This document shows positions 32,003-43,250 of a DNA stretch of 64,000 nucleotides, piece by piece; position 1 is the first letter of the stretch, and every line of letters begins with the position of its first letter. Origin of the DNA: Selaginella tamariscina (taxonomy: Eukaryota; Streptophyta; Lycopodiopsida; Selaginellales; Selaginellaceae). Below the pieces are notes generated by a model, which ran no database searches, was not told where the DNA came from, and worked only from the letters and a program-made list of their open reading frames with translations. The translations under genes were made by a program, and so were the position numbers. Location: contig PUQB01000015.1 in assembly GCA_003024785.1 (NCBI GenBank), positions 1,060,501-1,124,500 on the forward strand. Reading direction: 5' to 3'.

Positions 32003-35000
32003 GTGCCAACACAACCTGCCTTATTCGCTATTCAAGACAAAACTGACCCTTTGCTATATTTGACAGGAAGGATACGAGGGGACCGAGTCCGAATGATGAT
32101 CGATACTGGAGCAACATACAACTTCATATCGACTAGTCTAGCTCGTCGATTGAATTTGGATGTAATAAAGATGTGTGAAATAAAGATCAATTTTGGCAAA
32201 GGTTCTCAAAATACTAATAATATAGCAAGGGCAGTTCCTGTCCAAATCAAAGATTGGAAGGCTAAGCTAGACTTAGTTGTCTTGAATATGACGGGGTTTG
32301 ACTTTGTTTTGGGTATGGAATGGTTCCATAAACATGTAATCGAAATGAGGGGTTCTGGAGACAATCGATCACGCTTGCAGCAGATAAAGAGACATTAGAA
32401 AGACGCTCAAAATGGAAACGCTAACTGATAAGGATTGGAATCCTATGTTCCTTACCTTAACTCAGTTGCGTAAGGCAGTTAGACATCGGGAACGTGTGTT
32501 TCTTGCAATGGTTTTGGATACTGGTGAAGTCAAAATAGGAGATGGTCAAGAATCTGTTCCTAAACCTATTTTGGAAGTCTTGAACATGTTTAAGGATGTG
32601 TTGCCAGAAGACTTGCCGCCTTACCTCCACGTCGAGTTGTGGACCACAGGATAGAGATTTTGCCAGGTTCGTCTCCACCGGCAAGAGCCCCATATCGGTT
32701 GAATCCTCAAGAGTTAGTAGAATTGAAGAGACAGCTGACAGAATTGATAGGTCGAGGACACATTCGACCTAGTCGATCGCCGTATGGTGCACCTATCTTG
32801 TTCGTAATGAAAAAGGATGGTACGATGCGAATGTGTGTGGACTATCGAGCGCTGAACGCGATAACTATCAAAAATAAGTATCCTCTTCCACGAGTGGACG
32901 ACTTATTTGATAGGCTATCGAAAGCAAAGTTTTTTCAAGAATAGACTTGAGATCGGGGTACCATCAGATTCGGGTAGCAGAGAATGACATTGAGAAGACC
33001 GCTTTTCGAACGCGTTATGGATCATTTGAGTTTCTAGTCTTACCATTCGGGTTGTGCAATGCTCCAGCAACTTTTTGCACAATGATGGATGATGTGTTTA
33101 GAGACTATCTAGACGAGTTCGTAGTGGTGTATATTGATGACATTCTGATTTTCAGTTCGACAATTGAGGAACATGTGGAACACTTAGAAAAAGTGTTTCA
33201 GAGTTGAGAGAGAACCAGTTGTATGCTAAAGAAAGCAAGTGCGCATTTGGTCAAACCAAGATAGATTTCTTGGGACACTTGATCTCAGGTGGGGAGGTTG
33301 CCATGGACCCAAAGAAAATTCAAGCTATTACTGAGTGGATGACTTTAAAAGATGTGCATGAAGTTAGATCATTTCTTGGTCTAACAGGGTATTACCGAAG
33401 ATTCATAAAGGGTTACTCGGAAATAGCGGCCCCATTGACAGATCTTACGAAAAACATTCCATGGCATTGGACTCCAGAGTGCCAACGTGCGTTCGTCAAA
33501 CTCAAAGAGGCTATCTCTTCTGAGCCAGTTTTGCAGTTGCCCATCTTTGAAGATCCCTTTGAAGTAGAATGTGACGCTTCCGACTTTGCAATTGGTGGTG
33601 TATTGCAACAGAAAGGACATCCAGTGTCCTTTTTCTCGAAGAAGTTAGATGCCGCGCAAACTCGATGGCCTACTCACGAAAAGGAGATGTATGCTATTGT
33701 TGCTTCCTTGGAGTATTGGCGTCATTATCTTCCAAGTCATGGTACTGTGGTTTGGACAGATAGTGTAACTCTAAGGTATTTTGAAACGCAGCCGAAGCTA
33801 TCACCGAAGTATGCTAGATGGCAGCAGAAGTTGGCACGATTTCAGCCTGAAATCAAACATAAAGCGGGAAAGGACAATGTGGTAGCTGATGCACTCAGTA
33901 GGAAGGGTCATCTCGATTATGTCAGCACCCATTTCAACTTTGGTGGATGAATTTGTGACGGCGTATCCTCAGGACAAGTTTGCTAAGGAGGCTTTGAGCC
34001 TGGTGGCAAAGAGGAAACAAGTTCATCAGTTACGAAGAGATGGTAATATTCCAGCAGGAATAGAAAGTCGAATGGATGCACTCAAACAGGCGCATTTTGC
34101 AGTACGAGATGGAGTTCTTTATTATAAAGAAAAGAGACTCTATGTTCCAGAAGGGACATGGAGGGAGAGGCTGTTAAGAGAGCATCACGATGTTCCTTTG
34201 GCAGGACATGGTGGAAGGCATAAGACGTTGGCTTTGTTGAAGCAGGGATTCTATTGGCCGGGTATGATAATGATGTTGCCAAATATGTCAAGACATGCCC
34301 CACATGTCAACAAGTAAAGAGCCGATCGCAAAAACGAGCTGGGAAGTTGCATGTATACCGATTCCAGAGCGGCCATTTCAAAGTGTTACTTTGGACTTTA
34401 TCATGGGATTGCCAAAATCTTGTGGTTTTAATGCGCTCATGGTGGTAGTCGATCGGTTTTCAAAGGTTGCTCATTTCATTCCAACTGTAGAGACAGTGAA
34501 TGCAATTCAAGCAGCGAAGTTGTTCTTCCACGAAGTCATAAGAGTGCGCGGACTACCGGAAACCATGATCTCAGATCGGAGATCCTCGTTTACGGGAAGT
34601 TTTGGGGAACATTGTTAAGTTTGGTACGATGCTCAAGTTCAGTACAGCTACCATCCGCAAACTGATGGTCAACGGAGAGTGAACCGACAAGTCGAGGACT
34701 ATCTCAGATGCTATGTTCAAGGTGATCAACTTGATTGGGCTGAACACTTGGATATGGCTGAGATATGTTACAATAACTCGACACACACTGCAATCGGATG
34801 TAGCCCGATGGGTGTTAACTGGGAATAAGGGTGGTATTCCTCAGAGTATGGTGTTACCGAAAGACGATAGCAATCGAGTTCCATCTGTAGCAGAGTTCAC
34901 GGGACAATTGTATCGAACATGGGAAGCTGCTCGTCAAGCGATGGCTGCAGCACAGGAAAGGTATCGTCAGCAGTACGATAAGCATCGGCGGGATGTAGAG

Positions 35001-35453
35001 TATCAGGTTGGGGATATGGTATTGTTGAGTACCAAAAACCTGAAGGTTCCAACGACTCTTTCGAGGAAGTTTCTATCGCACTACATAGGTCCATACAAGG
35101 TGGTGAAGCAAGTAGGGAAAGTGGCTTATGAGTTGGATCTTCCTCCAGAGTTGGGAACAATACACAATGTGTTTCATGTCAATTTGCTCGAGCCATTCCA
35201 CAAAGATGAGAAACATCCGCAAAGATATGAAAACTTACGTCCGCCCCCTGAGCTGGTTCATGAAGGTACGGAGTACGAAGTCGAATCCATATTGGGCAAA
35301 AGGAAGGTTTATGGACCGCGAAAACGTAAGTTTGAGTATCTCGTCAAATGGAAAGGCTATCCGGCGTGCGAATCGACATGGGAACCATTGGAGAATCTAC
35401 AAAACGCGATGGAGTTGGTGAATGAGTTTGAGGCAAGGTCTCAAACTAATTAA
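32003..35453 (+). pseudogene. Chromovirus pol: protease, RT, RNase H, integrase, chromodomain
   Basis: Protease has the aspartic site MMIDTGATYNFIS (about 32.1 kb). Reverse transcriptase has [14 protein letters not shown], then an in-frame stop after KAKFFQE at 32944, [10 protein letters not shown] and the catalytic YIDD in [12 protein letters not shown] (about 33.13 kb). RNase H has VECDASDFAIGGVLQQ (33.57 kb) and ends KAGKDNVVADALSR. Integrase has the zinc-binding pair in EHHDVPLAGHGGRHK and CPTCQQVK (34.18-34.32 kb), core acidic residues in LDFIMGLPKS and the damaged MISDR region (34.4-34.6 kb), and YHPQTDGQ at 34.65 kb. The C-terminus carries a chromodomain (YEVESILGKRKV; FEYLVKWKGYP; STWEPLENL) ending at 35453. 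Four or more frame breaks make it non-functional as assembled, but the domain set is complete. Chromodomains in this family direct integration towards modified histones. Confidence 0.92.
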
Positions 35454-35817
35454 GGAATAAAGTTATTTCTTCTTAACCTAGGGGCCGACAGACAACATTA
35501 ACTAGAGGCCTCCGATATAAATTCTAGTTAACTAAAAGAAATTAACTAACTTGTTGTCTGTGTCGGGTGACAGACTTTGCAGACGTGCAAAAGGTCTCCA
35601 AATGACTTCTTGTCGCAGGTGGTACCTCCGGCAGCTGAGTTCTCACTCAGTGAACGACGGTTCTGAAGTATTTGGCTTCGCGTAATGCAAGGGGGGTAAT
35701 AAAACTTGTGAACTTTTTGCTGACTCCGCATAGAGTGATTAGCGTTAGTTTTCAGTTAATTTTTCCTAACCTAGTCTAGTCTTGGAGTTAGACGTCAACG
35801 AGGACGTTGACATTTTC
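35454..35817 (+). other. Chromovirus 3' untranslated region
   Basis: Gene-free sequence between the chromodomain stop and the polypurine tract. It contains an inverted pair CCGACAGACAACA...TGTTGTCTGTGTCGG at about 35484-35569. Confidence 0.6.
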
Positions 35818-35831
35818 AAAGGCGGGGAGTG
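35818..35831 (+). other. Polypurine tract
   Basis: AAAGGCGGGGAGTG immediately before the 3' LTR, the expected plus-strand priming site. Confidence 0.85.
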
Positions 35832-36790
35832 TGTCATAGTTTTTACTATGACTCGACCCTTTACTTTGGGGTTTGACTTTGATTATGTGACGAACCCTAG
35901 ATGTAGAAGAAACAGGCCCGCATAGTGCACTTGGGTATCTAGTGATGGTCCGGCCGGGTGTCGTTAGGTATTTGCAAGAAACTCTAGGCGAAGCTAGCAC
36001 TTCCATTTAGAGAACCCTCCCCCGTTTTGACGTTCCAGGTTAGGGTTCTTTGCAAATTATAGCTTGTCAAAATAAGGGTTAGGGACACCCCTAGGGTTGA
36101 CCTAACCCTAGGGTTGCCCTAACCCCACGTCCTAAACCCCCCCTAGGGGTTAGGTTTAGGATTAGGTTAGGACAACCATTTTCTCTAAGGGCTGGCATTT
36201 CCGTGCCAGCCCACTTACTCACTTAGGTAAACAGGGGGGGGGGGTCCGTCACATAAATAAGGTAGAGTATATGTAGTGAGGCTTCCTGGGTTCAAAGAGA
36301 GCTCGTTAACCTCCTACCGGTGCAAGCTAAGCTTGTGTCGTCAAGGTGCAACCCTCCGTTGTGCCGCCCAAACTTCCACACGACAGGGGTACAACCCACC
36401 CTAGGGTTAGACTATCCTTATCGTTGGCAGGATCTTGCCTTTGAGATAGGGGCACGTCACTTCCAAGGAGTTAGTCAGATTCCTTGGTCCGAAAACCTGC
36501 CTGCAAGCTCAAAGACATTGCCCGAGTTCACGTTCCGCAAAACTAGTGGTTGAGGCCTTGCTCCGGCCGCCTCAACCACGCCAAGCTAGGAAACACCTAA
36601 AGCTCGGCTAGTCCGTGTATCCTGATTCACAAGGTGAGTCTGTTCGTGGCTTAGTAGTTAGGGGTTTGATTCCTAAGGCTTGGGTTCCTAATACGGGTTA
36701 CTTTACAGGTTCCGTGGGGTTTCCAAGAGAGGGGATTCCAGGGTTGGCACCTGGCAAGCCGCCTTTGTGGCACCAGGTAAAACTCTGACA
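35832..36790 (+). repeat. 3' LTR of the chromovirus (959 bp), related to family A
   Basis: Runs TGTCATAGTTTTTACTATG to AAAACTCTGACA. Its first half matches, reversed, the right ends of the LTRs at 1-566, 3622-5270 and 6181-7688 (TACTATGAC...TTTACTTTGG, GTGCACTTGGGTATCTAG, GGGTGTCGTTAGGTATTTGC), so this is a shorter, younger relative of family A. It includes a run of ten or more G near 36233-36243 and an ACATAAATAAGG promoter-like box at about 36250. The right flank CATCC has no partner because the left LTR is truncated. Confidence 0.9.
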
Positions 36791-39700
36791 CATCCCTGTC
36801 GATACCGGCTATGGGGTGGCTCTGCTTGATTGGGGCGGCCGTTCGGCTTGGGTATGCCACATAAGCCTTCCGGACTTGTCCTGGTGGTTGGTGAACCAAC
36901 GTTTTGGTGCCGGATAGTCCTGGGGCTCGGTTGCTCCTGTGATCCTTAGTTTGTTCACGTTGGCCTGTGATACGAGGTCTTCTGCCTGGCGCGACCCCAT
37001 CCCGGAAGTCAGCCTGCGGAGGTCGTTGTTACGCTCTCGCTCCACCCCCCCCCCCCTGCCTGCCGGGCTCCTAATGCTCCAACGCCCAAATCTCCGTGCG
37101 GGGGCCTGGGTTTTGCCTATGGGTATGGACTTGATCGCTCGTCTGGTGTGGAACCGTATCTGTTGGTGTTCTCAATCGTGCTGTACCTTTGCACCCCTGA
37201 GCCAGGGTCGACCGAAGAGTAGGTCGAATCCCCCCCTGACGTGCATATCCAAGACCACAACGTTGATCCAAAATTTGACCGTTTGGATCTCGATCTCTAC
37301 TGCCCTCAAGATGCCATTGGGCGCCACCTCGGCCTGATTGGCCATGCGTACCTGAAATGGAGTGGGCTCCGGAGTTGGCATACGCAATTTCCTATGGAGC
37401 TCTGCTGACATGACATTGACTTGCTGACCCCATCTATAATCACTTCACTGATTGTGTGACCCGCCATGCATACCGAGATAGTCGGTACGTCGTTCACGTA
37501 GTCCACTATAGTTGCAGTGCCTCTTGGCGGGGGTCTTGCTGCTGGTCGTACCCAATTCTCCCATTGTGCAGTGGGAACTAGCAGCATTTCCTGTTCTGAC
37601 CCCGTCTGGGCCTCCCCCCTAACAAATGCATGGTTTCGCCTTCTCCTTAGTTTTCTTAGCGATTCCTGGCCTCGGCTGGGCTCCACAGATTTCGAGATTG
37701 TCAGTTCTTGCGTTTGCTTCCTTACCCACTGCTTCAAAACCGGGGCGTTTATTGCCTATCTTCTCTTTCCGCACCTTCACACTCCCTTGGTTCTCCGTCT
37801 TTGTGTTTCCCTTGTTTTGTCTGCTAAGGGAGCCTGTGGTACTATGTCTGTCCCGACGTCTTGTTCTGGTAGTACCACCGTTACTTGGTTTACTTGCGGT
37901 GTGGAGTTTGGAATTGGGTGCGTGAGGATCTGCCTGTTACTCGTCCTGGCGGCGCCGGCTGCTTGCGCTTCTAGCATTGGTTTGATCAATGATACCCATG
38001 AACATCGGTAGAGCGGGTGTGGGCCTCCGCACAGTGCGCACAAGACCTCCTTGCGTTCCGGTTGTCTCTCTCTGTCGCCATACCTGGGTCGGTATGGTGG
38101 CCGTTTTCGGGAGTGGGACCTACGATTCCGATCTCCCGAACATGACCTCCTACGGGGTTGGTTGTTTCCCTTTGTCCTGCGGCCGTAACTCCTTTGGCCA
38201 TCTGCCCCCCTTTAGCTCCTCGTTCTACCGTCAGTGTGGCTGCATGTGGTGGCCTTTTGCTCAGGAGTTCGGCCAGCCGGTAGCAATCGTCCATGTTGTG
38301 AGATCGCGGATGTTACACACCCGACAATACTTATCCCCCGTGCAGTGTATCCCATTTGAGCTAGTGTTGTGGATAAGTCTTCCTTTCGTGCGGCCCCCCG
38401 TAGGGTTTCCCCTGCTGCAGCTTTCTGTGCCCCTTGGTACCTGACTGTTTCTCCTTTTTGGTCGGCCTTGGAGCGTCCGAGAGGTTTTCCTCATCCGATG
38501 CGGTATCGTTCGCCTCCTCTGCGTCCGATTTGTCCTGCGCCCTCCTTTCTTGGCGTCTTTCAGCTTCCCGCTTTTCGGCCTTCTTGGCGTACCGAAGTAA
38601 CTTGTCGAATGTCCGGTCGTCATCTAGGCCGATCCACTTGCGGATCTCTGGCTGTAGTCCCTTTCGGTACCACATTTTCTTGGTCAGGTCAACTGGGGCG
38701 TCTCTTAGCCTGGCAATATACCCCAACATACGGACTGTGTATTCATCAACCGATTCTCCTGCTTTCTATTTCAAGCTCGTTAGCTTGTGGATTACCTCCT
38801 CTTCACTCTTTTCTTCCCGGAAGTTATCCAGAAACACCCTTCGTGCGGTTTCCCAACGGGCTCCTTTGTTCGCCTCATGGAATTGCATCCACCAAACGTG
38901 TGCCTTCTTGTCCAGAGTGCATGCAAAGGCACTCAACTTCCTGTGATCGTCGCTCACACTCCGAAGTTTGCACACTTGTTCGAACTTGTGGACGTGTTGG
39001 TATGCGTCTTCCCCCTTCGCTCCATGGAATGCGGGTAAGGGCACTGTTACGATGCTTTCCTGCATTCGATTGAGCGCTTGGGCTAATAAGGTGACTGGGT
39101 CGGTTCCATGGCGTCCCGTTGTGCCTGAGAGTTGTTCCGATCCAGACCCTCCACTTCAGACGTGGTGTAGTCCACACCCTAGTATTCTGCGGGCACCTTT
39201 CTCCTTCCTCGCAGCCCTACCCTCCTGTTGAGGGTGGGTGACGAGGACGGGCTCCTCCCAGTTGTCCCTCGGGGCCCCCCGCCGAGGGACCAACTTGATG
39301 GCTGGTGGCGCGGCTTACCTTGGCTGGACGGTTTTCCCTCCTCCAGTGAGTAGTTTTGTATGATCGTGGGCAGATTCCCCTCGCGACGTCTAGACGGTCG
39401 TGATTGATGGGGTGATTCCTCCTCGCCCGAGACGGTATCCCCCGTCTGGTAATGGTTGTGGCTCTGCCGTGTGCCCTGGCGGATTTCCCTCACGAGGCTG
39501 GTGCGATACTAGTCGCTCGGGCGAATCTCTCCTGCCCCTGGACGAATTCCTCTCGTCCCTTCTTCAAGGTAGCCACTGTGCGGCCCCTCTTTCTGGTGCC
39601 TCCTCCCAGTCCGTCAACTCATCAATGTCCAGTCGCCTCCGTGCAGGGGGTCGCCCCAGGTGTACCCCGGCCTTCCGAACCCTTGGGTTCCCATCCTGGT

Positions 39701-40523
39701 AAAACCACCCTGACCTGCTGTGTCGGTGCAGAGGTTGCCTTGTTGGCAATCGATGCCCCTCCCTACGGGGGCTTCCCGGATGAGGCTCTTCCTCCCCTCT
39801 TTTCGGGCAAATACGGGCCCCCCGCGTCACCCTGATGGGTGACGATGGCCCTGGGTTTCCTATCTTATCTCCATCATGACGCTGGTCATGCTAGGCTTCT
39901 GGCTCACGTCCTCCTTCACTATCCATGTTGCTTTTTCCCCTCGAGATTCTTGCCTTCGTCGCAGGCCCTCTCCTGGGGTTGTTCTAGCCAAGGTTTCCTC
40001 CTTCGAGGGTACTTGTCAAACACTGGTTCTGCTCGTTGGTATGGGGGCTCTTCGTGGCCGTCACTTTCACCTACGTCGAGGGGCGGAGGGATTTCGTCGT
40101 CTTGCCATCCATCCCACTCTGCATCGTAGGTTACTATCGGGCGAGATCGCCCGTCCAGGTGCTGTTCATACCCGCATGCTGCCATGCCTGGAATTTCGTC
40201 CGGACATGCTGCGGTTCCTTCATATCCTTCTTTGTCGTCAGTGGCGTGCGACCGCCTCTGCTGCCGGTGTGCCGAGTTTACCACTGTTCGGAGATTCGGC
40301 CATGCAGCGTTACCGTCGTTCCCTCGGGTAGGTGAGGCAGGGGTTGATTGTGGCAACCAAGGTGCTTCGCTGCCATCCATCACTCTCCCTTAGCCGGCCC
40401 ATCGCATTCTTCTTGTCAGCTGTTGCTCGTCGATCTCTATTTGCTCAAATGAGTTAATCCCGGCTCTTCGTCGGGCTGCCACTCTACTTGCTACAGTGAA
40501 CTCCATCTATGTGTACTATCTAT
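36791..40523 (-). pseudogene. Family B gag and protease region
   Basis: Minus-strand, GC-rich coding sequence with frame breaks. Order from the 5' side: an acidic N-terminal part (40383-39919; DAEWDGWQDDEIPPP), a proline/arginine-rich part (39.9-39.2 kb), a retrotransposon gag core at 39065-38361 (LPAFHGAKGEDAYQHVHKFE; KAHVWWMQFHEANK; MWYRKGLQPEIRKWIGL), a zinc knuckle CRVC..H..C split by 1 bp near 38.3 kb, a second knuckle CALCGGPHPLYRC near 38.03 kb, and a protease-like segment at 37411-37172 (VVVLDMHVRGGFDLLFGRPW), which resembles the flap/C-terminal part of Ty3-type proteases. I see no reverse transcriptase, RNase H or integrase on either side of the chromovirus insertion. Confidence 0.7.
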
Positions 40524-40539
40524 CCCTCCGTGGTCACCA
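40524..40539 (-). other. Putative primer binding site of the family B element
   Basis: The minus strand reads TGGTGACCACGGAGGG, four bases inside the 5' LTR end. It begins with the TGG expected to pair with a tRNA CCA end; I did not identify which tRNA. Confidence 0.55.
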
Positions 40540-40543
40540 CAAA

Positions 40544-41229
40544 TGGTCGTCGGGGACTCTACAGGCCAGATGTGGTGCTTCTCAGGAAACTGCAGTGGTC
40601 GCCAGGACGCTGTTGAGGGCGCCCAACCCTGGGGGTTCGGTCGGTATGCCGGCCTTACCTCAAGAGTAATGGAAGGTATTGGATGGCCTCTACCCGGACG
40701 CCACGAGGGTCCGTGTATAGGTAAGGGGGAGTTCTACTGAGATGATTGGGTAGAGAGTGTTGCAGGGCCTAGGAGTTGAGCAAGCGGGGAGTGCCCGCTT
40801 GTGGGGTGAATAGAAGGAAAATGGATATATATATGCCTGTCTAAATACCAACTATCTCCGACAGGGGAGCAAGATATAAGACACAAACTTGACTCCTAAA
40901 ATGACCCTGACCCACTACCAGCCTTCTGGCTTATATAGTGGGTACCTACCACTAGTCCCTAGCTACAGGTGGCACTCTCCCACTGGTCTACCGTCTGGTG
41001 ACAGAATCTTGCCTGTCACATTTATGCACCTCCCCACTCGTGCTGTCCTTCGTACCCTGGGTAGTTGGTCCAGACGATCGGATCTTCACCTGCTTACGTT
41101 GCCGCCTAACACCGGTCACCATCAGTCCGTACCTGAAGGACCTCCCCTTATCCGGCGCTTTGTCCAACCGCTCGTCCGCGCCAATGGGCGACCTACCGGC
41201 TGGCCGCGATGACAGGACACCGTCAACCA
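40544..41229 (-). repeat. 5' LTR of the family B element
   Basis: A 686-bp partner of 28236-28917, running TGGTCGTCGGGGACTCTAC to CACCGTCAACCA. The flanking GGCTG at 41230 completes the target-site duplication. Confidence 0.9.
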
Positions 41230-41234
41230 GGCTG

Positions 41235-43250
41235 TGGCTGTACCTCGCTTGATCCCACATCAGACCAGTCCCGTGTAGACATACTAGCAAGGCCTGCACC
41301 AGTGATCTCTAGGGCTTCAAAATCATTCCCACAGGATCCAAACTTGCCTTGTAGTAGGGCGCCCACCTCTTGGACGCTCATGGATGTGAAGCTCATGCCT
41401 GTCACTTTCAGTCAATTTGAGTGTTCTATGCGCGCCCCTTCACTAAACAAAACGCAAAAACAAAACCTTACTACATTAACTCTTGGATGGAATATACTAG
41501 ATTCTGTGTTTTTGGCGGCTCAGCTGGCAAAATTAAGAAAGACAACCAGCTAGGTAGCCTTCTCAAAAACTGTGTGGCTGGCTAAATTAAAGTCAATGTG
41601 GTTCGAAGGAAAAGTTCCACAACTTTATGAACTTGTTGAATATTTAAAACTTGAACTATTGTCTTCATCTCAATCCATGACCAAGCGCAGAGAGTATTTT
41701 ATCAATGGCCAACAAGTTAGCAGAAGTGCATGGAGGTGGCACAATCGCAACCAACTGAACATGAAGGTGGCTCTACTATTCGCCTAGATTATGTGTGTCA
41801 GTGTTGGAAATGCATTGCAAGTAATGGGGAGGAAGGCAAATTTTTTCACCAAGTCCGGGTTCTACAACCATCTCCACCTCATTCACAAAGCAAAATTCTC
41901 TTCCCATATTCCCGAAGCCATGGAGAGCAACGTATACCATGATGCAACCCCCCATGTTCAACAGCATGGCAATAGTGTTGGCTTGATACTTGGTGCACTA
42001 GTCGGTTTTTGTGGCAGAGGACCTAAAGAACCATTGCTCAAAGAGGATCCGGAATCCCAATTGGAGGCAGGGTATGTAGAGGTTGAGGAGGGTAGTCATG
42101 AAGAGCATTATTTAGATTTGGGGGTGCTTGCCCCTGCTACACCATCAAAGGAGGCCACAATGTTAGGGTTTTTGTTCAAGTTATGTCGTTCCTTTGATTA
42201 TGGTCACGTATCCGAGGCAGTTAGGACACAGATTTTGCAAGCATTGTTTGGAAGTGAGGGATTGACAATTGTGCAAAATCTTGTGCCCATCTTGGACTGG
42301 AAGGTGGGGTGACTTAAAGGTTCCACGCTCTTCGCACGCGCTAGATCATCTTTTGAGCAAGATAGGTATGCTAGAACCAAGACGACATGATTTTTTGTTG
42401 TCACAAGACCGCCCCACTTTTGCTTTTGGGCGTCGTTGATAAATTATGTGGTTGCGGGTAAGGTTTACATAGATTTGTCTCTTCTCTCCAGATTTACAGG
42501 GTTTGTTCACTTCTACGTTTAGGGTTCTCGCCCCAGGTGTGAAACATGCAAGGGAAATGCTCTGTTTGTGGAGTAGAGATCAGGTCAGCAATCTCATTTA
42601 CTATGTTCCACTTGCTGATCGCCTCCGATTGAGAGCAAAGGTCATATCCATATATTGGAACGATTTGCACCCATGGAGGGCACGGGATACTTGGCGAGGA
42701 AAAGCTGTGCACGAATGTCCTCACAAAATAGCAGAAATCTGGGAAGGGAGCAAGTGGCGCGAGTTTCAAGTCTTTTTTGATCCTGAACAAGTTTGAATGC
42801 CAATCAAGTGCAGATGCTGTGAAGATTTCATAAGGCAATGGCCAACAAAGACCCTTGTATGGCAGGCGTGGTAGCCGACGATCATGGCATGTACATTGTG
42901 AAATGCCCTTTCTGTCAATCCTGGTTTCAAGCACCTCAAAGAATGGTCAAAAAAGATCCAAGAAACTTGGCACTTCAATTGCACTAGGATGGATTCCAAA
43001 GTGCTAGAACGGCAAAGAAGCTCGGGTGTTATAAATGTGCGAGTTTTGAATCTAGGTCTGCAGGGAGCTGCCCATTCAACATCAACGCTACCAATTATGT
43101 TCATTCCAAAATCAGAAGTTGAAGCTGGAACTAATAGTTTGGACGCGTTCTTGGATTTGATGTTGAAGGAGCTAATCTCCTTGTTTATGGAAGGTGTGGA
43201 GGTAGAGTACGCTCTTTGAGGCTGACCACTATGCAAGCTTGCTCATCTAA
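41235..43250 (+). pseudogene. Zinc-finger N-terminal part of a DNA transposon relic
   Basis: Right continuation of the frame cut at 28235. Visible pieces are VDILARPAPVISRASKSFPQ (41.27 kb); VWLAKLKSMWFEGKVPQLYE (41.57 kb); a C2H2-like CWKC...GFYNHLHLIH split over two frames at about 41.81-41.88 kb; a 173-codon open frame (41791-42312); a CETC...C-type zinc ribbon at about 42.54 kb; and a second one (VKCPFCQSWFQAPQR) at about 42.9 kb. Several frame breaks occur. Cysteine-rich modules ahead of a transposase domain are seen in KDZ- and CACTA-type elements; I cannot decide between them. Confidence 0.4.

Larger units (their letters stand above)
28231..41234. repeat. 5-bp target-site duplication of the family B element
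   Basis: GGCTA at 28231-28235 and GGCTG at 41230-41234 lie exactly outside the two LTRs. One substitution separates them. They define the outer limits of a 13-kb nested structure. Confidence 0.8.

Noticed and set aside
38369-39073. A 234-codon plus-strand open frame in the family B region
   Set aside because: It is antisense to gag (recognisable core and zinc knuckles on the minus strand) and reflects GC-rich composition.
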